From Gordionus sp. m RMFG-2023 (lineage: Eukaryota; Nematomorpha; Gordioida; Chordodea; Parachordodidae): a stretch of 64,000 nt of DNA. Below the pieces are notes generated by a model, which saw only the letters and a program-made list of their open reading frames with translations, was not told where the DNA came from and did not search any database. Positions 20,870 to 32,616 of the stretch are shown one piece after another. How positions within the stretch are numbered: the stretch's first letter is position 1; each line of letters begins with the position of its first letter. Position numbers and translations under genes: made by a program. The stretch lies in NCBI RefSeq assembly GCF_954871325.1, contig NC_088779.1, positions 9,302,846 to 9,366,845 of the forward strand, written 5' to 3'.

Positions 20870-23491
20870 TTATATTACTTGTTTCTTCCATTTCATTCGC
20901 CTGTTTTGGTACCACGTTTTAACCTGTGTTTGATTGAGGCATAAATTACTTGCCAAAAAAGATCTCTCTTTCGTGTTCAAGTATTTGAAAGTGTTAAAAT
21001 GTTTCTCTAGCCCCAGTAATTGTGTATCTGAAAACACGGTTCTGCATCGTCTAGAACCCGTGATCTTACAATTAGATTTTGAGGAAATGGACCTATCATC
21101 ATCAATATTATCTTTATTGTTTTCACCCATTAAATCATCCATCGATTCTTCTTTATCCAAATCTTCCGACCTCCGATCATCTTTTTTATCTATATTAACG
21201 TCGAATTCGCGATTTGTGTCTAAATAATTTTTAGTAGCTGAGTTTCCCCTGCTAATAGGGTAGTCTTTTTTATGACGAGGAGAATCATTGCTAGGGTTGA
21301 GTATGTTTGATTTTAAATTTTTGATTGAATTGTCTATTTTTTCTTAAGTAAATATAAATATTATTCAATATTTTTATTAGATTTTTTTAAAGTTATATTA
21401 TGATTTGTCTGCCAAAATAAGATTATTTAATATACAATGTTTTAAATAAATATATTTTTACTGTAGATGCATATATATATGTGTATTATAAAATATTACT
21501 TAAAAAGTTATATCTTATCCCTTAAAAATAAAATTTAAAAAAAAATTTCTTGTAATTTTTTATTATCAAATTTGTCATCCTACGAAACATGCCTTAATTT
21601 AAATTACTAGAATATTCGACAGTTTCTTAAATAATATTGGCATTAGCCAAGATTTTGAAAATACTTAAACTTTCGGAACTAAATAGTTATGGGAAATGTG
21701 CCATAAATGGCCATGTTTGAAGACTGGCCACCACCCTTTAACTTTTTATTTATTGGACCGTTTTCTCTCTAAATTGGTCAAAATGTATATATTTATGATA
21801 TGTACCTTACATAAGTTCATTTATTGAATAGAGAAATACAAAAAAAATATTTTAATAAACTGTTTTTAGTACTTCCTTCTGGAAAAATCACGTTACACAT
21901 ATTTTTGTTTGGGGAAAAAATTAATAATTTAGATTACTGATATTTTATATAAACATTATCCTTAGGTATTTAGCATTATTCACACAAAAAATTAGACTTT
22001 AAAATTTTATTTAATAGACATATAAAGACGCTTAATAGTAATAGAGAGGTGAGTATTGTCGGCCATGTATTAATTGGGCAAGCCCGGACCGGGTTTTGGC
22101 CCGGCCTCGATTTTATATTTTTAAACCTCACACATTCACATATTCATATTGAAATGAAAAGCTTGTGCAAAACAACATTTGGTGAAATTTCAAATGACGA
22201 ACAAGCTTATGAATGTTTAGCAAAAAGATAATTAAGATATTAATTTATAATATTATCATTAAATAGATGGTGATAAATTGAGATATTAATACTAATTAAA
22301 TTAGTGTATAATTAATTTTTTATATAACAAAAAAATGTAGAAATATTACCATAGGTCTTTTACAAGTATTTCATATTGTATTATTTTATATTTATAATAA
22401 AATTCTTAAATAATAATGGCCAGTTTACACATAGTCTATGTATTGACTGGCCAGAAAAACAACTTTTATATAACTTCATTTAGCTCATAAAAAATTATAC
22501 ATAGAGCTTTGATTCAAATTATATTTTAAAGATTAATAATTAAGCTATACATTGATGTAAAATTTGTTTGGTTAAACCCAAATTTTAATACCTATTTTTT
22601 AAAAAAGCAAAAACATGGTCATTCATGGCACACATTAATTCTACTATTACTTAATTTATTATAATTAAATTACACTTAAAAATGTATATTCCTGGTTAGG
22701 ATTATTTTTATATGGATATATCTAGAAGAGTCTAAGAATTTACCCTTATTTGAGAATATATCATTCATGTCAGGTGACATATTAGGAAAAATCTTGGAAT
22801 CATTTAAATCAAAATCTTTCAAATGGTTCTGCCTTTCCTTTCCGATCCCCGAGTAATAAGCGCTCATAGATTTGAGGTAATGATCGGATAAAGCCATAAA
22901 TTCATACATTTTCATGTCCTTCACAATTTCGGCTAAACTTTTATTTTGCGCATGAATATTAGCCATATGATGAAAATCTCTGAATTTATTTATTCTATTT
23001 TTGTTATTTTCCGAGGATACAACACCACCAGAATGATTAAAATGAAAATGGGCATAATCCGATTTAATTTCCATATCTTTTAGTTTTTCTCTCGAAAATT
23101 GACTCCTGGCGAGCAAACTATTTAATATAAATTGCTCGGTCAGGTTATGCTTCATATCCGGTGAGGTCCTATCAAAAAATTTATATTCTTCTTCGTATTT
23201 TTGGCCGTTTTCTTGTATGTACCTCTTAAAATTTTGGGAGATGTGCTTACACAAAGGATCCAAGTACCAAGGATGCCCCATCAAATCCTCTTGCGTTATC
23301 TGGATCTCTTTATTTGTATTTGTTACAATGTATCTTTTAACATTATTTTCCTGTTTTTGGTAGCCCAAATTAGACTTGACAGATGTTCGAGAAATCGGGT
23401 TATGATTCTTAGTCAAATGAAAAGGGTTAGTTTCTCGAAGCAGTTGCTTTATGGAGAAATTATTTGAATTCGATTCCATCAAATCATTCAT
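20870..23491 (-). CDS. Bar/Barx-class homeobox transcription factor, 2 exons (406 aa)
   Basis: Predicted nuclear DNA-binding regulator. Exon 1 is 22744-23491 and exon 2 is 20870-21342. The donor AATAAGG|GTAAAT and acceptor ACTTAAG|AAAAAA are both phase 1, and the join keeps one open frame of 1221 nt ending in TAA. The homeodomain spans residues about 346-405: RTVF at positions 5-8, then [15 protein letters not shown], with Trp48, Tyr49, Gln50 and Asn51 present. Tyr at 49 followed by MKWKK is typical of Barx; the FSDTQL start of helix 1 is also seen in Bsx and Bari, so a relative within the Bar/NK-like group is possible. Residues 12-18 read FSIKQLL, an eh1-like Groucho-binding motif. The linker between them is acidic and low in complexity and carries no other domain I recognise. 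The protein stops one residue after the homeodomain. The 1.4-kb intron carries a MITE. Confidence 0.85.
21694..22636. repeat. MITE with inverted ends inside the homeobox intron
   Basis: AAATGTGCCATAAATGGCCATG at the left matches the reverse complement of CATGGTCATTCATGGCACACATT at the right with few differences. A GC-rich patch CAAGCCCGGACCGGGTTTTG at about 22079 lies within; part of the open frame at 22049-22231 comes from it and is not a gene. Confidence 0.6.
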
Positions 23492-25080
23492 AATAATTTT
23501 TTTTAAAAAGTAATTTATATTTTTAAAGATCTATATTATACTTTTCTTAATAATTTTCAAAAAATGAAAAAGAAGAAGAAAAATTGAGAATTAATTTTGT
23601 GAAAATTGGTAAAAAAAAATTTAAACTTAAGGGAAGGAATATTGGTTTTAATCAATTAACTTTAAATTATCTTAAATAACTTATTGGAATGTAAAAACTT
23701 ACACATATGATTGACATCTCATCGATAAAAAATAATTTTTTTTTTGAAAAAAAATAATGTTTAATTTCATTCATTATCATAGCTGGATAATTAGCAATGT
23801 TCTATCTCAAGTTTCACATTTATAATCAAAACCTGCGTTTTAAAATGATAACTAAGTGTATAGATTTTCATTATTTTTTGTATTCCTATATTTCAATTAA
23901 TTGTATTTATGAATTAGAATCTTACTTATAAATCGAGAATCGTATGACATTAAATACATATAAGACTATTTTGTTCCAAACGTGCAATAACCAGGTTATA
24001 CAAATTATGGGAGGACACCGGGGATATAAACGAGCTTGAAGTTATGTACAATGTATATATTAAACTCTTAGGGTTAGTTATAATTTTATAAAAAATTCAT
24101 AACTATAATCTAATTATATTGGACAACTTGCACCAGCTAAGGTAATTTTTTAGTATTTTCTATGATTTTCTAAATTAGTAATTTATTATAATAATTAAAA
24201 AGAAAACCCTATAAATTTATTGGAGCTTAAAAGATAAAGAAGGTCAAACGGTCTTAAACGTCCATTGGCGACAAAGACAGATATCTATAGAAAGCATCCT
24301 AATCTAATATGGTGTCTTTGGGACATGTGCCCCATTTCAAAGAGGTTATAAAAAAATTCTAAATTTAAAAAAAGATATCTTTTTTTTAAACAAAATTAAA
24401 TGCGCTTAGTATATTTTTTAAAAAGAATATATCATTTATCCGTAAATCGAAGAATAAATTAATGAGTATTATTTAAATCGAAGAAATTGATGGCAATCTT
24501 ATCCTTAAATGGGCTTTATATAAGCCCATTTTTTATAATATCCAAAGCGATAAGGTATAAGTTATACTTATTATTATTTATTTATTCATTTTGAATCGTA
24601 TTTCTGTAGTCATAGTTCAAATTGACTTCTACACTCTCCCTAAGCCAATAAACGTTTCACCCCCCCCCCCCCAACTTTATCATCGCCTCCTGGCAAATCA
24701 AAATAAGAAAACAAACTCAATATTATCCCAAACATCCCTAAATTTTTTTTCAAATGACGATCGTCGTCATAACTATCTACTCCCCCCCTCTATATTTATA
24801 CGACGATCTTGTATCTTAACCCCTCCCCCCACCCCACGGAGTAAAAATTCCTTATTAATTACCAACTTGAATTCTTGGAGATATTGAAATGACTTAACAC
24901 TGGTTTAATCATAGGTGATTTAAAAGAGGGTTTCTAATTTCAACAAAGAATATCAATCAAAATTTGCCGACTCAACTGAATAACTCTATATGGGTCATTA
25001 AGACCCGATGATTTAACCCATATATTTAATTTTTCAAATAGTTTCCTTATTTAAATATTGGTATTTTTATTATTTTTATA
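23492..25080. other. 5' flank of the homeobox gene
   Basis: AT-rich. C13 at 24660 and C-rich patches at 24780-24840 belong to the homopolymer-bearing repeats. No promoter motif can be singled out. Confidence 0.5.
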
Positions 25081-25088
25081 GATTATGG

Positions 25089-26816
25089 CAGAGACCTGCA
25101 GAGGTACCATTTGCACGGCCCGGCCCGGATATTTAAAAAAAAATTTTTACGGCCCGACCCGGCCCGGATTTAAAAATTTAAGGCCCGGCCCGGATATTTT
25201 TTAAAAAAAATTTTTACGGCCCGGCCCGGATTTAAAAATTTCAGGCCCGACTCGGAATTTTTTAAAATTATATTCGACCTGGTATATACAAAAATTCACC
25301 TATGAGGTATTTTACCATATTTTTCAGCGAGTATTATCGCTTATTATTTAAAAAATACATGTAAAAAGCTAATATTTTGAGAATATTATATTGAATATAT
25401 AAAAATTATAAAACTGTTATTTATAAAAATTGATATTTTGAGTATATACTATATTTTATATTGCATTTATAAAAATAAAACTAATATTCATAAAAATGGT
25501 ATAATATTTGTCATATACTATATTTTATATTACATTTAAAAAAATAAACCTAATATTTAATTTATAAAAATGGAAAATATTTTGAGAATATAATATATTG
25601 TATTTAATTTACTATTTAATTTATAAAATAAAAATAAATCGCTATTTAAAAAAATGCATGTATAATAAATAGTATTTTGAAAATATAATCTAATTTCACA
25701 ATATTAATATAATTTATTTTATAATATAAATTTTTAACAAAAGAAGATAATTGTATTATATAATATTGTAAAAAAAAATAATGAAAAATGTTGGATTAAA
25801 AACTTTCATGACTCAAAGTTAAATATAATAAATGCAATAAATATTTGAAGTAAAAAACCAGCATGATTGATGAAACCCTATACTCAAGAAAGATCCATTG
25901 GAAAAATTGGTTGACTTCAGAACCATGGAAATTCGCTTTGATGAGCCGCCCACCACTCTAACAAATTATCCACCTTAAATGTTTTATCTATTATTTATGT
26001 AATTAAAATATTCATCATCGGGTATTGACATATTACCAGAATTACCATCGCCCCATTTGTCATAAAACGATTCAGTTTGTTTAACAACAGTCGTAATTTG
26101 ACTGGTCGATGGTATTTCATTTACTTCCTGAGCCTCTTGTAATTTAATATAATCTTTTATATAGTTTTCCGTCATTTTGCGATCTGTCCCTGACTACATA
26201 CGTAATTGCTTGAATTTGGGACAGAGAAAAAGAGAAATAAAATGATACTTTGTAAAACAAATTTTTCAATTAAAAAATGCTTTATATTAAGTAAAATCAA
26301 TTTTATTTCTCCTTTTTCGCTTTGAAAGGTATTACAAACTTTAAGAAGTGATATTTCTTTATTTGATTGTTTTGGTAAAATATATTCTAAAAATTTAAAT
26401 AATACTTGAATATTAGGGCTTATTTAAGATATTCCTTTATTTGATTGTTTTGGTAAAATATGTTGTAAAAATTTAGATATGAATTATAAAAAAATATATT
26501 AATACTTTGAATAAATTTGCAGGAAATTAATAATTAGATCGATTTGTGAGTGTTAGGTAGTGTTAACCATCACCCAATATTATATTAATCATAACTATAA
26601 TATAATATAATCTTATAACCATTAACTCATAATGTAAAAATTTTTATAAAAAATATTAAGGCCCGGCCCGGCCCGGGTTTAACAAACTTAAGCCCGCCCG
26701 GCCCGGCCCGGGTATATTTAAAAAAACTTTTTAGGCCCGGCCCGGATATGTTAAAAAAAATTTTTTTAGGCCCGGCCCGGGTTTATTTAAAAAATTTAAA
26801 ATACGGCCCGGCCCTG
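25089..26816 (-). mobile_element. hAT-like transposon with GC-rich subterminal arrays, decayed
   Basis: Starts CAGAGACCTGCAG at 25089 and ends GGCCCTG at 26816, as hAT ends do. Flanking octamers GATTATGG (25081-25088) and GATTATGA (26817-26824) match at 7 of 8 bases, the target duplication. About 150 bp inside each end is an array of GGCCCGGCCCGG blocks separated by AT-rich spacers, very unlike the surrounding DNA. A minus-strand remnant of transposase lies within. A 40-bp direct repeat (about 26355 and 26435) is also inside. Confidence 0.8.
25870..26175 (-). pseudogene. hAT transposase remnant (C-terminal region)
   Basis: An ATG frame of 63 codons from 26175 is followed, after a stop and a frame change, by VDNLLEWWAAHQSEFPWF (about 25910-25965), matching the E-W-W-x-x-H-x-x-x-F-P signature at the start of the hAT dimerisation domain. 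Stops follow at once. The rest of the transposase, including the catalytic region, is missing. Confidence 0.6.
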
Positions 26817-26997
26817 GATTATGATTTGTATATTTTTGATATTTATAATTAAAATTTTTATCATATTGTAATCGTATTAATAATTAATTTAAAAAATAAA
26901 GATTTTAAACTATATAAAAGAATATGAAATCAAAAATATAAAATTTTAAAAAGATAACTTATTTTTGTTATATATGATATTAATTATATTGTTATGC

Positions 26998-27560
26998 TAT
27001 GTATTAATTGGAGCCTTGCAAAGTAATTTTTTGTGTCCCATGGCCGATCCAATTATAAATTTTTAAAAAATTGTGTTCGAGCCGGAGCCGAGTACAATTT
27101 TCTGTTTCAGCCCGACCCGAGCCCGTCTAAAGAAAATTTGGAATTTTTAACCCTGTTTATTAATATATAAGTAGAAATTTCTTCAAATTTTCCATTTGTA
27201 TTTTTTTTTGGTCTCAAATTCTTGAGTTCTAATCTTTTCAAAATATATTTTTCAAATTCGGATCCGTTTTATGAAAAATTTTATAAATAGAAAAATCTGA
27301 TTTTAAATGAAATTTTAGATAAAACCAAAGTTATCAAATAGTTATATTTCATAACTGTTATAGCGGATTAATAAGCTAGATTTTATGTTAGCTAAATGTG
27401 AATATATTAGATATTTTATTTTCCCTGGTAGAATATGATGTATGTGTGATTATGATTGACATTTCGATAAAACAAAATAATTCTTTAATTTTTGGGCCTC
27501 GGGTCGGACTGCCCGAGAAAATAGTTTTCAGTGTCCGATCAAGTCGGGTTTTGGATAGCC
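26998..27560. repeat. Degenerate GC-rich repeat, hAT-subterminal-like
   Basis: Contains CAGCCCGACCCGAGCCCG near 27110 and its inverted, diverged counterpart GGGCCTCGGGTCGGACTG near 27497. The words resemble the subterminal arrays of the neighbouring hAT element. CCCTG at about 27155 could be an element end. The word ATGTATTAATTGG near 27000 also starts a GC-rich patch at 22064 in the homeobox intron. No target duplication was found. Confidence 0.4.
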
Positions 27561-29484
27561 CGTAATTCTAATATGGATTTCAATACTATATTTTATATTG
27601 TAAAATCGTTTGGGTGGTAGGGCGTGAACGTGGAAGCGGCTCCACTCCGGTTTCGTGTTGGGACGGACCCCATTCAAGTGCACTGTCTTTTAGACAGATT
27701 CATTCAGGATAAAGCTTGTTTTTTAGTACTTTAAATCAAAAAGTTCCAAATAGCGCCTGTTTCATATATTTTTTTAAGTAAACTGGATAAAATATGAGTT
27801 TGACTTGACTTTTTTTGCTCCAAAAAATTGTTATCTTTAAATTATTTTAATGGTTGTGAGACCCTGGGGCAATTTTTATTCGTGTATTTAAATTTTCAGA
27901 TCAATTAAAATTATAATATAAGTAATTATGATTTCAAATTTTATATTATTTAAAAATAAATAATAATTTTTTTATGCAAAATTTTTTTAATCCCCGCAAC
28001 TTCCTAAAACTTTTAGAAAAGATAATAAACATTTAAAAGTATAAAATATATTTTTGTTAAAATTTAATCCTTATTTAGAACTAGTCGAAGAATTAAATAA
28101 GATTTTATTTTATTGAAAATAATAAATAATACTTTTAATTTTTTTGGTTGGACTTGTGGGGCTCTTAATAACCGCAGTCTTTTCTCTCTTTCCATTAAAC
28201 TTTTAACAAAATAATTTAAATATAGGCTCAAAATATACATATTAGTAGTGTATAATATAGTATATTTTTTACGTCCAAAAATCTCCCTCGAGAAAATGAA
28301 AATTTGAAAAAAATCCCTCCCATTATTAAGACAAAGATTTTATTCACACAAGTCAAACTTTTTAAAATAATAAGTAAAATGTTTTATAAATATTTTATTC
28401 AAGAGTAGTAAATAATTTTTAGGATTCTGTAATACCAAAATTATGTTTGCAGAAAGAAATATCATTTGAAAGGGCCAAATTATAGAACCATAATTTTTTT
28501 GTAGACGGAAAAACGAATTAGTGATACATATCTTCCCCCTATCCCTAAATGTTTCTAGTTTCTACTCATACCTCTCTGAAAAGTTTGCCTTTCACTTCCA
28601 TGAAATTTTTAATTTCCTAAAAATATATCACTCACTTTATAGTAATGGGTTGACAAAGAAGAAAAATATATGATTATGTAAAATTTTAGGTTTTCATAAT
28701 ATACTTTTATATTTATATCTAGACTAAAATTTGTTATTATTTCTTTTAATTTGATAAAACCCTCCCCTTAATTTTATATTTCTATAAAATCATTTCAGAA
28801 TTTCGTCTTCTTTTTAAAAAAGTACTTGAAAAATACCGAAAATCTACGAATACGCAATAAATGTGAATATTTATATTTTAATCAATTTTCACAATAAAAA
28901 ATTTAGTTATAAAATTATATTTAAAAAATTTTTAAAAAGGGTCGCTTCTGAAAATTATGAGATACAATTATCACGTTTAATTTTAAAGTGTAAAAGCGCA
29001 CTTAGTATTCATTTTACATATAATAATCTTTTAGATTTCAATGGATATAATTTTTTTAAGTTAGTATTGAAAGTTAGGTTTTGGTAATTAAATTTAAATT
29101 AATACCCCCACATTACAAATGATAATTTTTCGAGAATATTTTTAATAGATGCTTAGATGTAATAGTTGATTTTTTTTATAAAGAGCAATAAATAAAATTG
29201 CATATTGATAAAATAAAAACAAAATTAGATACTTTTTTAAGAATACCGTACGGAACATTCCAAAACATAAACTGGAGTGGAATAGAAACACTTAAATACC
29301 TTACAGAATTTTTAGCAATGTAATTTATATTGATAATATTTTACATTTTTCAATATTTTTTTGGGGTAAATTCATGAAATATGATTACAGTTCTAATTCT
29401 ATTAAATTTTTCATGATAATTAGTTTCCCTTTTAATACTTAATTTTTTTTTAATATTTAAAAAAAAATTAATATATCCGCACCC
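27561..29484. other. Intergenic, AT-rich
   Basis: A compact GC-rich patch at 27605-27690 (GGTAGGGCGTGAACG ... GGGACGGACCCC) stands out but matches nothing I know. The rest is AT-rich with no supported gene. Confidence 0.4.
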
Positions 29485-29517
29485 CCTTCTCCCGCTAGGC
29501 TACGCAGCTGGTATATG
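29485..29517. repeat. Repeat end, CAGCTGCGTAGCCTAG type
   Basis: Minus strand reads CAGCTGCGTAGCCTAGCGGG then AGAAGGGGG. A fourth member of the same terminal motif set. Confidence 0.4.
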
Positions 29518-29689
29518 TATGCAAAAAAAATAATAGAAGATGATTGTCATTCGTCATTCATTAAGCGTTTATACTCTTTTTATTGTTAAAACAACAAAGC
29601 TACCCTGATTCTTCTCATGCCCATAAAACTGAATAAAATTTTAAGAGGTTAAAATTAAAAAAATTATTGACCAATTTTTGGATTGGAGT

Positions 29690-30090
29690 TACCTATGCTC
29701 ACCCAAAAGCTAGTTCCATGCTTCGCCTTCAGGCAATAAAGGGGAATATAAATGCATGTACCCCATAGGCTTACCCGGGGGGGGGCAAGGAAAATTCCCC
29801 CCCCCCTTCAGAAATTTATCACTTTTTATGAATATCATTTTAAGCCAATAAAAAATATCATTGTTAGCCCCCCCCCCATCTGCCCCCCAAAAAATATATG
29901 CATATATCTTGAACAATAATTTGAAAGAAAGAATGGAAGTTAATATTTTTTTAACTAAAACTATTCATCATAATTCATAATATTTTATAAAAAATCATTT
30001 ATATATAAAAAAAGTGAAACCAAAAATGTTTAAGATGTGAAATATAAGTCAAAGATAAGTCGTAAGACAAAAGTTAATGCATTATAATTA
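29690..30090. repeat. Dispersed repeat with G and C homopolymer runs
   Basis: Contains G9 at 29777, C10 at 29797 and C10 at 29868, followed by CAATAATTTGAAAGAAAGAA and AAGTTAATATTTTTTTAA, which recur at about 63391-63440. The minus-strand open frame at 29710-29916 is a product of this repeat. Confidence 0.45.
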
Positions 30091-30839
30091 CTAATAATAG
30101 ATCCATAAAATTACTAAATAATATAATATATCAAATATACTTTTTTATAAAGTGAGTAACTTTAATTTATTTATCTTAATAAAAGTAAAATATAATTATA
30201 AAACTATTGGAAAATTAAATCATAAATTAAATAAGCACAATATAAATAGTGGAATTTTATATGTCGTAGATTTACAATATATCTAATTTTATCAATTATC
30301 GCATAACGATCAAATAATTTATACCACTAGTGTATTATATATTTTACAGAAGACTATAAAATATTGTTAAGAACATCAGAAAATATCTTTAAAGGAATGT
30401 AAACGAAAAAAATATTTCTATATTTCAGTAGCGTCAATATCTAATAAGGTACATCAATTGTGGAATGAATAATATGATTATTTAATATCAAATTTTATTT
30501 AAAAAAATAGATGGCTTTAAATAATTGTATGCGGATTGTCGTTATATGTAACATCATAAACATCGATTATTAAAATTTATTTAAATATTAACTGTAATAT
30601 ATTCTATAACTGTCAAATATATCTGCAAAGTAAAATTTTACCTAATATTTTGTAATAAATTCTTTATAATAGAGGAATATCAATACTTACTTTTTATAAA
30701 GAAATTTCTTATACTTGTTTGGAATAAATTTTTATACTCTTTTCTATTAATGTATATATAAGTAATTATTATATTTTATATAAACTAATAAAAATATATT
30801 TCATATAGTTCCAAGTAATATGAGTATATATAGATTAAG

Positions 30840-31000
30840 AAAACCAGACCAAAGGCCGAGCAAAAGCGGGTTGAAGGCCCGCCCAAAGTGGGGTCTGGGG
30901 GCTTCGCCCCAGAAATTTTTTAATTCCCCCTTATGAAAATCCTGGCTATGCCTGACCCCGAGGCTCAAGCAGGAATTCGCTTAAAAAGGGGGGGGGGGGG
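30840..31000. repeat. Repeat end with CATAGCCAGGATTTT motif and G13
   Basis: On the minus strand TCAGGCATAGCCAGGATTTT is followed by GGGGG blocks and GGGGCGAAGCCCC. Similar ends occur at 19812-19862, 29485-29517 and 61565-61612. Comparable CAGTGGCGTAGCCAGGATTT ends are widespread in invertebrate repeats; I do not assign a superfamily. Confidence 0.5.
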
Positions 31001-31569
31001 TATTCAATTTTTTTGTAGAATCATTATAAGAGTTATTTAAGAATATTATGAGTTCCAAAAATTTATTAGTTAGTGATTATAAAATATTGAAAATCTCTAA
31101 TACACATATTCAAATATAAATAAATGGTAAAATAGATGTTTATGATAGGTGTGTGAATCTCTCATAAATAAATGTCTCGAAGAAGAATTTTGAAAAAAAA
31201 GGTATATTAACATTTAAATTTGGTTCATAAATTTGAATTATATTTTAAAAATATTGTAATTATAGATTAATACACAAAATTATTTCAGAATTATTGCATG
31301 GTGCATTAATGAAAATATATAATTAAGAAACAAAATAATTTTTAATGTGAATTTCAATATTGAAATAGATTCTGCATTAATAAAATTTACATATATGCAA
31401 GTGCTGCCTGATTAATCAAGGACCTTTGATTTATTTGAGTTATAAAAGTATCCAAGAGAGGGATGGGATTTACTTTATATTATACTTCGACTATCCATAT
31501 ATTAATATTGGAATGATGGGCTTGCTTTGCTGCTAGTCTAGGTAGACTGTTGCATTATTCTAATTTTAT

Positions 31570-31790
31570 TATTTTTTGTTATAATCTAATTTTATTTTAT
31601 AAACGGCGTAACCTTACTTTTATATTACTTTTTTGTATTTCGTTTTATATTCTAATTTATATTTTAGAAAATGTATATATACCTTAAGAAAAGAAAAAGA
31701 AGTGAGTTAATAAAATATATTTTTACTGACTCGAACCTCGCGCTATATCGTTAAGAGCCTTATTCTTTTCATGGTGTCCCGGGTCTGGGT
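31570..31790 (-). repeat. SINE-like repeat with tRNA B-box-like word
   Basis: Minus strand has GAGGTTCGAGTCAG (near 31735), a good RNA polymerase III B box, then an AT-rich body AAAAATATATTTTATTAA and a T-rich tail AGTAAGGTTAC. A related copy runs through 1-240. A clear A box is not visible, so tRNA origin is inference. Confidence 0.45.
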
Positions 31791-31806
31791 GGTGGACTAG
31801 AAAAAG

Positions 31807-32029
31807 ACCACTACCTAATCTTCTGAGATGACTATCTAACCCATGGAGACTGCTTAACCTATGGAGATGACTACCTTATCTATTGTGACTACCTAATCTA
31901 CTGAGATGACTATCTAACTTATGGAGACTGCTTAACCTATGGAGATGACTACCTATTATTACCTTATTTATTGTGACTGCCTAATCTATTGATATGACCA
32001 ATGTCTAATCTATGGAGATGACCAAGAAT
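31807..32029. repeat. Minisatellite, about 80-bp unit with 18-bp subunits
   Basis: GAGATGACTATCTAAC, CATGGAGACTGCTTAACC and TATGGAGATGACTACC recur in the same order twice and in part a third time. Subunits are related to each other. Confidence 0.8.
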
Positions 32030-32616
32030 CAAACCTTAGCACGTTCTTTCATGCAAAAAGCTTCTTTCTTTATAGACAAACATTAAATTTAAGCAGCTCA
32101 GCTTTTGACTCAACAATGACATATAATTTATGATATTTACCCTCTCCATTTGCCCTAATTTCCTTAAATTCTAATATAATACTTTTAGCTATTGATATTT
32201 ACAATAAAATTGATGTCATTTTATGAAATATTTTATTTAGTCTTAAGTCTCTATTAAATTCAAATTTTCATTAAATAAATAAAATTCAATAATAATTATA
32301 CTTATCTTTCTTCATAATAAATTCATACAAAATTTTTATAATTTGATAATTTATATTATAAATTGAAACATCACAAGACTTTTCAGTTTGCCAAACTAAA
32401 ATCTATTAGAAATTTAGTTCCAGTCAATTCCAATCTAAAAGATGACTGTCATGTCATTATTTCTTACTCCATACATATGATCTATCAAACACGTAATATA
32501 TCAAATACATGTGACTTTTAACAGGTTGCCAATCTTATTTTAGCAAGACTCTTTTTATTTTTTGATCCCAGCAAAACAGAATAGAAAAAGAAAGCAAACG
32601 AGGATATACTTTGAAT

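Noticed and set aside
28863-29087. 74-aa plus-strand ORF
   Set aside because: Lys/Ile/Phe/Asn-rich chance frame, no domain.
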